A DNA stretch of 64,000 bases from Sialis fuliginosa (Eukaryota > Arthropoda > Insecta > Megaloptera > Sialidae), in assembly GCA_961205875.1 (NCBI GenBank), contig OY540821.1:11098001-11162000 (forward strand), given 5' to 3'. Both the position numbers and the translations under genes were made by a program. Below, piece after piece: positions 55,240-64,000 of this stretch; positions within the stretch are counted from its first letter, which is position 1; each line of letters begins with the position of its first letter. The notes below the pieces were generated by a model that made no database searches, was not told the DNA's origin, and saw only the letters and a program-made list of their open reading frames with translations.

Positions 55240-55949
55240 GGGGGCAAACTCAGTTGGGACTTCCAAAAAAAGTTATTTTTTAGGATTTTTTTTTTGGTCA
55301 CGCATTAAAATAATTAATAACAAATGTTTTTCCACATGAAAGATATGTATTTACAGAAAATATTATAGTTTTTTTATGGCAAAATATTAAAAAATAAGTG
55401 GGATACAGAAAATTTTGGAGGGGTCCAAAAAAAATTGTTTTGCCGTGATCACTGCTGCTCGTCACTAGATCAACTGAAATTAAAAAAAAGGGATCGTTTG
55501 CTAATGACATAATATAATGCTTCGGATGGACGAAGGGATTTGAAAAATTTTGAATTTTCATAAAATGGCGAATGTTGAAAGTCAAAGTTCTTTATTCGAC
55601 TAAAATTTCTCTCGCATTTTCGGCTATAAAAAAAAATCGTCAAAAAAAATCCTTCCTCCATCTGGAGGACAATTATGTATAGAATAAGTGAGAAAAATTT
55701 CAAACCGATCGGCAAAGCCGTTCTCAAGTTACAGTGATCACCGACTTCGAAAACATGGTTTCGAGAAAAACGCGTTTAATGTTTTGAGTACGATTTGCAT
55801 ACAGATAAAAAAATTATTTTGGAACTTACACTGAATCGTCTATGGACAGAACATTTGTCTGAAATTTTCAGAGAATACTTTTGAAATATTCTACTTTGAG
55901 AAAATGCAAAAAAATGGATTTTTTCAAAATTCTAAATGAGTCTGCCCCC
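55240..55949. mobile_element. 710-bp TIR element flanked by TTA
   Basis: Left end GGGGGCAAACTCA and right end (inverted) GGGGGCAGACTCA, flanked by TTA at 55237-55239 and 55950-55952. A 3-bp TTA duplication fits PIF/Harbinger; a TTAA/TTTA reading would suggest piggyBac instead. The minus frames at 55298-55727 inside are F/S/N-rich and show no transposase motif, so it is nonautonomous. Confidence 0.65.
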
Positions 55950-55952
55950 TTA

Positions 55953-56771
55953 AGTTCGAATTTTTTAATCGACAGATTTTAAAAATGAAAGGCTAATACA
56001 CTAAATGAGACATAAATTATTATAGATAATAATATTTTCTACATGTATCAAATGATTTTTTTCAAACGTAATAACTAAACTGAAAACGGATGTTTACGAA
56101 TTTCGAAAAAAAAACGACTTAACGATACTTACTTGTATTAATAAAAATAGTTTTTTGATGATCTTGCTTCCAAGAAATAATAATTTAAAATACAACTAGA
56201 AACAATGTAACATATAAAATGTAAACATCTATGAAATGTCATATAAATGCAAATTATCACTTATTAATGGAAAAACTTTGTATTAATATTCATCTTATGT
56301 ATTTTAAGAAAATAGTTTCATGTCAGAACGATGTATTAAGAAATTGACAAATTATAGTGGAACTTGAAATTGATATCAGAGAGAAAAAAATATACATACA
56401 AACATAGTTTTCGTTCATTTTTCATGTAAGTCATTACCATAAAAAATTACTTATTTACAAATTCAACAAGAATTTAAATATTATCTACTTATCTTTATAT
56501 ACCTACAAAAAAAATTAAATTCAAAAACTTTTGCCATTTATCAGTTTCAGATATATACAATTATGTTTGTACTTAAGTACATTTTTTCTTAAAGTAGGTA
56601 CTTAAGTTATACTAAGGTACAGTTTTTGGTTAAAGCAATTATATTTGTACTTTTTACTTTCTTATACTCATGTATATAAAATATACCTTACATATAGTAT
56701 AAGTATTGCTAAGCCGATTTTTTTCAACCTTCCCTTAATCCATTCTGACTATTTTCGTCATGAGATCTGAT
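55953..56771. other. No gene seen
   Basis: AT-rich; a GTACTTAAGTAC palindrome lies at about 56569 with related words to 56620 and again at 57297. Confidence 0.45.
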
Positions 56772-57296
56772 GTGTCTGTTTGTCTGTATACGCTGTAACT
56801 CAATTACGACGAATCGTAGAAAGGCGAATTATTTTGAAACAGTGCGAATTAGAGAAAAATAATCAAGTTAAAAATTGTAGGTAATATTAGTATCTATAAT
56901 TTATGTTCTATTCATTTTTTCTAAAAAAAATTTAATTATATTTCAAATGGTTCAAATAAGAAATATTTATCTGTGATGAAAAAAATATATTTCTGACTAA
57001 ATCATAAGTGTTGGAAAAAAATGTGTGAGACATTAATTATAGATAAATTTTTATCTAAAATATTTTTTCTTATTTCAAAAATAATTCGAAATTTCAAAAA
57101 TTGACAAGAGTAAACATCCGTTGTTTCCGCGGCTTATTGTTAGTAATAACGTTAAAAAAAATTCATAATTATATAATTTATGTCCCACTCATATTATTCT
57201 ATCTTTTATTAATTCGACAGAAATATGTTTTAATAAAATAAGAATCATGTGCCCTGTTCACTGTCAGTATTAAGTATAAGAAAGTCCCGTGGCTCT
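56772..57296 (+). repeat. Family J copy 3 (longest)
   Basis: GTGTCTGTTTGTCTGTATAC, GCTGTAACTCAATTACGACG, ATAATCAAGTTAAAAATTGT, ATAATTTATGTTCTATTCAT, CAGTATTAAGTATAAGAAAG, TCCCGTGGCTC. About 260 bp longer than copy 1. No ORF. Confidence 0.65.
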
Positions 57297-58033
57297 TTGT
57301 ACTTAAGTATGTATATATTTTTGTAGAGTAATTGTACTTATACACAGTTATGTATATCGCCAAATCATATTGAAAATAAAATAATAAAATTATCTTAAAT
57401 TATTAAATATAAAAATTCATCACATTAAAATGTATGACAATAGAAAACCATTAATATTGCTCGAACATTTTACACTATAATTCTTTAAAAACTATCAAAT
57501 CCATGCAGAATAAATACAAAGAGAATTTTCTGTATTAAACCGAAGTTTAACATCCCTTGCCATGATAAATTATCCTTATAAACAATTTAACAATACACAG
57601 TTTTTATTTATTTGTATATTTCTACATACATTAAACATTGTATTAACGTGCTATGATGATCAAAAATGAAACGATGAGAGGGGTGGGGGCAGGAAAAATG
57701 ATTAATGTTGTCCGAAAAACCCGATTTCTTTTTAATAAATTTTTCGAAAAAAAGAGAACATAGTATGATTAATAAGCTATCAACTTCTTTTGTCCTTTTT
57801 TCTATATTTGACAGCTAACCCAACGCTAAGGTCCTAGGAACGATAATTTATAGGATCAACTTGTTGTCACTTTAGACATGTTCAATAATGATGACGACGG
57901 TGGCGCCCGTAGCGGTGTTAGACCGAGTTATCATATTTTGTTTTTTACTATAGTCTGTTGTTTTTCTTTTCGTCGATGTACATTGACACCTTTGCGATAC
58001 GTAAGAAATTGGATATTTGATGTTTAGTCTACA
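57297..58033. other. No gene seen
   Basis: AT-rich; the minus frame 57872-58054 runs into the hAT end and is not called. Confidence 0.5.
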
Positions 58034-58041
58034 CTCTACAG

Positions 58042-58363
58042 CAGGGGTCACCAAACTTTTCGAGAAACGGGCCGGATCGAATTTTTTTTAAACATAAGGG
58101 GCCGGACGAAAAATATTCTTGTTGGAATCCTATTCGAACATTTATTTACATGTGCAATTAGCTATGTAAATAGAGTATATATGGAAATGGAAAATATCTA
58201 TTCAAATGTAGATAAATACACAAATTTACATCAAATCCTTAAAAGTATATAAAATTAATATTTCTTATATGTATAAAAAATATTTATATATACAAATCAG
58301 GGGCCGGATGAAAAACTTTAGAGGGCCGGAGTCGGCCCGCGGGCCGTAGTTTGGTGACCGCTG
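58042..58363. mobile_element. 322-bp hAT MITE with near-perfect TSD
   Basis: Ends CAGGGGTCACCAAACTTTTC and, inverted, CAGCGGTCACCAAACTACGG. GGGCCGGA is repeated just inside both ends. Flanks CTCTACAG (58034-58041) and CTTTACAG (58364-58371) are an 8-bp target duplication with one mismatch. The AT-rich core has no ORF. Confidence 0.92.
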
Positions 58364-58371
58364 CTTTACAG

Positions 58372-58933
58372 TAATATAACATTAAAAATAATTTTGACTT
58401 TTTAAATTTTTTTGTAGCATTCGATTACAAGGATGTTGATCATCAAAATTACATATTACTTTTGAAAAAAATATATTTTGTCTCTTTGGATTATGCTGTT
58501 GGCACTGGACCTTTTTAAAAATATTTATCATTTTGTGAATTTGATAAGTAAGCAAATAGATATTATACCATGTTTTACTCGTAATTGATTATATACTTCA
58601 AAGGCAGTATATTATATATGTATCCTACAAAATTACTTTGTAGTTTAGCACTTTGTGGTTTCGAACTAAATAAAAGAGAATCGGTAAAACGAACAAAAGA
58701 TACCTAGTCACTACAACTGGGTCTATTTCATTAATTACAGCCATTTAAACTAATACTAACCACACATTGCATGTTAGTATCAGGCACGTATCCATGAGTA
58801 TTTTGGGATTTCTAAAAAATCTTATTCTGTTGAAAATTAAAATAGGATAATAAGGGTACCTACTTGATTAGTATTTTTCTTCAAAAAATTCTGAATACAG
58901 GCCTGTATTTATAATATACATAAGTGGTTAAAT
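58372..58933. other. No gene seen
   Basis: AT-rich, nothing recognised. Confidence 0.5.
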
Positions 58934-59332
58934 ACTGGCCACAATCTTGGATTATACTCCAGTATTTGACTCTTGTTTAATTATTTGATATTTGATTACT
59001 GCCATTACTGAATTATAAATAATCCATAGACACTTAACTGTAAAACAACTAAATTTGATGACAATCAGCCAATGAGTGTCGAAATCGTGGACATTTAAAA
59101 AATAATAGTGTATTCTATTTATTAATTAATACCTACATACATATTATCATAGCATCTGCTTTACATTGTTTCAAATTTTGTGTCGCAGTAGATACTTCTC
59201 ATTTTGTAATCATTAGCAAATATCTATCACTAGATACCCTATATTAAAAAAATGCATTAATTTAAAAAAGTAACACGAGTTCACGAGAATTATAAAAAAG
59301 AAGCATATCAATCCCAAAAAACAAGGTACCAT
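58934..59332 (-). mobile_element. TIR MITE, family E copy 3 (inverted)
   Basis: Contains TTTGATGACAATCAGCCAAT, CGAGTTCACGAGAATTATAA and a decayed CAAGGTACC end: the reverse complement of copies at 19583 and 20683. Confidence 0.65.
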
Positions 59333-60924
59333 GCTAATTTAAGTTCTTAACTTATTGATGTACCTATTTAATACATATGACAATTTTTTTATTCGACTAG
59401 TTTTTTCAATGTGTTACATTTAAAATAATCTTGTAATTTATAAAATCCTCACTGTATATAATGTTTTATCAGTCTTTAGATACCCCCCTCCCCCCTACCT
59501 TCCACGCCTCGCACATATGTATGTATTATATTTATATAGACGGCACGTAGAATGTCTGTAAGACACGCAAAAGTTCAGAACCGAAACTAGGTTTATTAAC
59601 TTCGTGTATTACTAATTGTGCGTAATTACAGTTGAATGAAAGATCATGCGGGTACTTGCAGTAAATGCTACAACAGCCAATTGGGCAATTGCCCCGTTTA
59701 AAACACGTACAAATTTTATATATCACATGAAAAGATATATTTTTCCATGTAGCATTATTTTTATAACGTTTAGTACTTTGAATAACTGCAAAAATAATCT
59801 GGGGTAAGAAATTAAAGAATTTAGCTATCTTGCATTAAAAGAAATAAAAAACACTTTGTTTTGTTTAGGGACGTTAGCTAACAATTGAAACTGGTGTTTT
59901 GAGTTCACATAACCCAGATAGATATTTTATATTCTTATCACTAACATCAGACTAGATCTTTGGCATTCAAATGCCATCTCAAATGCTTTAATCAAAGTCG
60001 ACAAAAAACGCCAAAACTTTATTCCATAGAATTCGATTGTAACTTTTTGATTTGCCCTTGATTGACTGTTGATTCTTCACGAAAGTGTAAATACTGCTGA
60101 CGAGGTGTCTGTGGGACTTTGTTACATACATATACGTGTATTTAATACCGATATATGTATGTATATGAACCAAAGCGATTACTTTTATACATACAAAATA
60201 TAACGCGTAAAAAATTGAATGGCTAAAGTGTAGAAAGGAAAGTACTGCAAAATTTGTGTTTTGAGATAATCGAGTTTTAAATAGATTATCTCTAAATTCA
60301 AATCTAAGCAAATATACATATATTAAGCATAATTAGTTGAAATATTTGTTTTATATATTTTTTTACACCCAAAAAATTACCCCACCCCGAATTTTTCACT
60401 GGGTGCGCCACTGGCTAAAATCAATAAAAATAGTTTATTTGGTTTTTGAATAACTAACAAAACGTCTGATCTCAAAAATAACAAAAAGACAAGTACAGCT
60501 TGTCGAGTCGAGATGCCTTTGCCTTTCGTCTGTCGATGACTGGTGTACTTATTTTTAACATAAAGTTTTGGTTAGTATCGGACAAGAATTTGATAAATCT
60601 CTTTCTGTATCCGGCTGACGAAAATTTAATGCGCGGGCTTGTCTGCTCCAGAACGAAACCAATATTTTCTAAAGTTTTTTGTTTGTTTTGAATTATAAGA
60701 TATGATTTTATTTTTAAATATATTTATCAAGGTAGAATAGTTTCAAAAGAATATATAAATATATTATTTAAGTATGCATTTTTGTTTAAATTCTAGTGGA
60801 TTGCCAAGAAAATAAGTGTTTCCAGAATTTAAGGCTTCCGTTGTTATTCACTTGTTTGATGTTTACATATTTATGTTTTCTATTCTACATAAATATATAT
60901 GTAAGTAACGCTATAATTATTATT
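59333..60924. other. No gene; solo hAT end
   Basis: The complement of CAGTGGCGCACCCAGTG ends at 60413, a hAT-type terminus without a partner. The minus frame 59988-60311 (107 codons) is AT-rich and unsupported. Confidence 0.45.
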
Positions 60925-61175
60925 GGTATGTTACCCAGGGATATAAATTTAATCTGAAATAAATCTATTAAACATTATTTACACTTTTACGCAGTGAACG
61001 TGAAGATATCTTTCCGACGGTTGTTTTTTCCCAACTTCATGTAATTTACACAAATTATCAAAAAATCAAACACCTAGTGAAAACTGGAATAAAATCCGTT
61101 CAGTAGTTTCTGAGAATATTGTGCACAGACCGACAGACAGACGCGACTTACTGCATTTTATAAGAATGTAATACC
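60925..61175 (-). mobile_element. Helitron-like element, family A (minus)
   Basis: ATTGGTATGTTACCCAGGGA, TATAAATTTAATCTGAAATA, GGAATAAAATCCGTTCAGTA, GACAGACAGACGCG, in reverse order of the + copies. The hairpin is decayed. Confidence 0.7.
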
Positions 61176-61376
61176 ATTGTAAAACCCGAATAAAATACAA
61201 GATACACACGAGCATGCCTGCTGCGGGTGCGTACTGTACCCGTGTTAGTAGTATTAACTCACTACGCTTACATGTAATCTTATATTATACGAATTGTTAT
61301 ATTATTTGAACATAATTTATTTATAGTAGATAATTATTTCTTATACTTTATAAATATTTATATTTTTCCTATATTA

Positions 61377-61552
61377 TTCAATACTAATATTATAAATGCA
61401 AAAGTATCTCTCTGTTTGTTGCTTCTTCACAACTAAACCGCTGAACCGATCATGATGTAATTTTGGAAGGGCATATGCTACTTTGTATCCTAAAAAATTG
61501 ATTGGTTAAAAAATACAAATTCCCCGCGGATGAATTCGCGAGTAACAGATAG
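61377..61552 (+). mobile_element. Helitron-like element, family B (plus)
   Basis: TCAATACTAATATTATAAAT, GCAAAAGTATCTCTCTGTTT, AAACCGCTGAACCGATCATG, then CGCGGATGAATTCGCG hairpin and GTAACAGATAG. The (GTCT)n tract is shrunk. Confidence 0.7.
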
Positions 61553-62630
61553 TAATAATTTATAAATAACTAGCCCCCATGGATTATATTGTAACTATAT
61601 ACATTTTAACTTACCTGCTTTATTTATGTTCTAAATTTTAATTGAGTTTTAATTAGCTACCGCAGCCAATCTAATATTCCGTTTCAACTAAACAGAGTAA
61701 AGATTAATTTTCACCTAGACCCAATGAATAAAATCATACTAGCAATAAAATTAATTACAATCTTCCCTATTTCACACGAACCCAACTGAACTTTAAATAC
61801 TGGAATGCTCGCTTAAACGTTAAATATACTGGATCTATTTTAATTCTATTGTCCTCAAGGATGTATTGAACATATCCTTAAATTAATTGATCCTTGTAAG
61901 GCGGATACGGCAGTTAACTTTGCCGTTCGCGACGTCTTCCCTGTTTTCTGAATGATTGAGTGTATGCTGACGAATTTACATCCCGAATAATTGTCTGGAA
62001 GATTATTCAACCCCTTCTTTTATAACAGGCATTAGTTAAATTAACTTGATGCTTTACGGAATTCTTTATTTCTTAATTAATGTTTTAGGAGCTAAACAAA
62101 TTACGTAGTTTATAAAAATAAACTGCCTTGTCTCTGTCTACTTTGTCAGTTTTATATTATAGTTTGTCTCACTGACTATGAGTTTATGAAGTGAAACTTC
62201 TTTAGAGGGAAAAGCATGTTTGGGAATTTTTTTCGGGTAGAATATATTTTATTAAGTATATATTCAACTTATTCAATACTATTTATAATTATGTGAATGA
62301 GGCACACACATATTTTTTTTTATTAAGAATGTGACTAATATTAAATAAAAATACCAAATAGTATCTAGACATTTAATTAATTTATTATGTTTGCGTTGTT
62401 TATCACATTATTATAATGACACGATAAAAGTAAACATGAAAAACTAGTTTATCTCATAGATAAGAAAAAGATGATACATTTAAAAATAACTCGGTATATA
62501 TTTATATGTAGGTACCTACTTGCAGAGCCGGGAAAAAAGTAATGGACCGGTACGTATAAATTTTAGTCGAAATAAGTTGATATTTTTATATTTATGAATA
62601 AAATATTATACTCAACAATGTTGTGTTTAC
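61553..62630. other. Unique-looking stretch, no gene seen
   Basis: 61600-62050 is low in repeats and less AT-biased (GCGGATACGGCAGTTAACTT; GCCGTTCGCGACGTCTTCCC) but has no supported frame. It could be conserved non-coding DNA. CAGAGCCGGGAAAAAAG near 62524 resembles a hAT end. Confidence 0.35.
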
Positions 62631-62716
62631 GATTTCGTTAAAAGTATTTTTATTATATAGAAAATGACGTAAAAACTTGAAATTTTCAAACCGCAGATGT
62701 GTATCTCGAACAAATT
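62631..62716 (+). repeat. Solo copy of a hairpin-arm segment
   Basis: GATTTCGTTAAAAGTATTTT, TATATAGAAAATGACGTAAA, TTCAAACCGCAGATGTGTAT matches the left arm at about 27753-27835 with substitutions. The rest of the hAT element is absent. Confidence 0.75.
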
Positions 62717-63502
62717 AAAAATTATCTCTGTATGCAAAAATATAATATTAAATAAAAATAATTTTTAATTATAATATTCGTATTTTTATTTTATTTCTCG
62801 CAACAGAAATGTTGAGAAAAGAGAAACTCTAATTATACTTGTATGTGCCGAGTAAAAAAAGAAGGTATGGAACATTTTCTCTATTAAACAGAATATAATT
62901 CATTACCTTGAATACATATATGGATCATAGACAATCTAAACAATAGAAGAAAAATGTAACAAGTCTTCCACATACCAATTAACATTAAATTATGAAAAGA
63001 AATAACTATAAACACGATATAATCAATTTGTCACCTTGGTTTTACATCATACAACTCATAATTATCTGTATCAAGAGTGCTGTGTTAATTTTTTAAATCA
63101 ATTAACATATTCCTTTCACGTCTTTAAAAGGTTGGAGATGATTAACACTGTCACTACGTTAATTCGCAAGGTTGTCTATTCATATGTGGTACGTATTGTT
63201 AAATATCTTTATGAACAATAACTTTCATGATTTGCATATAACACAGAATGTTACTGTTGTCTGTAATGAATATCCGGATTGTGAGAAAAAATGAATAATT
63301 ATTTTAATATATCAATGATTTCCAGCTTGGTACCAGCCCTGATAACCTCAGGGTATTATTCTTTCCGTCCGTGTTTATATTATCAAATTAATATCAATTT
63401 AATAATAATTGATTGAACAAAACAAACGACGATTTTTGTGTGCAAATACAGATAAATCTTTGTAAGGGAATATTTTACTACACAAGTAGAAGTTACCTAT
63501 TT
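62717..63502. other. No gene seen
   Basis: AT-rich; frame 63036-63221 has no support. Confidence 0.5.
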
Positions 63503-63602
63503 TATAGAAAATTGGATGCTCTGCAAAAAATATTCTATAAAATTTTTACGATAACATGTGTCGTTCTTGAATGATCTTGAAACAGTAACTATTTTGGAAT
63601 GT
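63503..63602 (+). repeat. Family K copy 3
   Basis: AGAAAATTGGATGCTCTGCA, AAATTTTTACGATAACATGT, GTCGTTCTTGAATGATCTTG. Matches the first 100 bp of 37150-37430. A (CT)n run follows at 63607-63622. Confidence 0.6.
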
Positions 63603-63622
63603 CACCTCTCTCTCTCTCTTAC

Positions 63623-64000
63623 ATATCCCTTAATGGGAAGTTCCCCAAGTCAAACTCAACCAACCAATCAAGTGCCTGTAACTTTTGATATGTTGAATTG
63701 AGAGACATGACTTTGTAGAAAATTTTATCTTCTACAAAATGATGTCCTTAAAAACTTCATCAGTTATCATGAATAAGTAATACTAAAGAATCATTTTCCC
63801 GTGTTATTTAAATGGGAAACGGGACCCCTCCTGTGGCACCTCTTAAAATTGAACTACAGGGTAATCCTTCGGCAAGGATTTATTTTATTTCAAAAACTAA
63901 CGTATTTCGTAACGAGAGCAAATTTTTTTTGACACGCCCTAACAAAATTTTAGACGCCACTGGTGTGACATGCATATTAAAAAATTCAAAATACCAACTG
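63623..64000. other. No gene; hAT end at window edge
   Basis: TTAGACGCCACTG near 63950 reads as CAGTGGCGTC on the minus strand, a hAT-type terminus. A partner was not found inside the window. The preceding 300 bp may be the interior of that element. Confidence 0.4.

Noticed and set aside
59988..60311. 107-codon minus ORF
   Set aside because: AT-rich noise; no splice sites or motifs.
1..64000. Bacterial, phage or viral origin
   Set aside because: No dense coding, no viral genes, but many insect-type transposon signatures and splice-like sites.

Overview
The window looks like nuclear DNA of an insect, most likely a moth or butterfly. It is very AT-rich, has no long open reading frame and no operon or ribosome-binding-site logic, and is full of short degenerate transposable elements. 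The lepidopteran call is an inference. It rests mainly on two Helitron-like families that carry (GTCT)n microsatellites, end in a hairpin plus CTAG, and recur many times in both orientations.

No complete gene is visible. The only plausible host coding signals lie on the + strand near the middle. One is a 27-nt candidate microexon (33257-33283) with a strong acceptor and donor. The other is a 151-nt candidate exon (34076-34226) whose only open frame is in phase with one reading of the microexon. If real, the stretch between them is a 792-bp intron and much of the window is intron or flank of one long gene. Both are hypotheses and neither peptide is recognised. Two weaker coding-like patches are a GC-rich island at 25912-26155 (minus frame, one stop) and a 5'-donor-like ORF at 50273-50437.

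Transposons make up most of the readable structure. Clear cut-and-paste elements are: a 1,057-bp hAT-type element with a perfect 8-bp target duplication that carries a ~740-bp inverted repeat (27549-28605); a 322-bp hAT MITE (58042-58363); a 593-bp deleted mariner with terminal repeats, TA duplication and a transposase C-terminus (18000-18592); a frameshifted Tc1/mariner transposase relic with recognisable catalytic motifs (41150-41760); TA-flanked, TTA-flanked and TTAA-flanked MITEs; and several palindromic elements. At least ten repeat families occur two or more times inside the window.

Layout. 1-9 kb: mixed MITEs and the first Helitron-like copies. 10-11 kb: a 362-bp tandem duplication. 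12-19 kb: Helitron-like copies, a 160-bp tandem pair and a mariner that contains a relative of it. 19-26 kb: a TIR-MITE family and more Helitron-like copies. 26-31 kb: palindromes and the hairpin-bearing hAT element. 33.2-34.3 kb: candidate exons. 34-46 kb: repeat pairs, the Tc1/mariner relic and two unique stretches rich in ATTA-type motifs. 46-64 kb: scattered Helitron-like, hAT and other elements. Long G or C homopolymers (10-18 bases) punctuate the sequence. All homology calls were made by eye; identities and boundaries are approximate.
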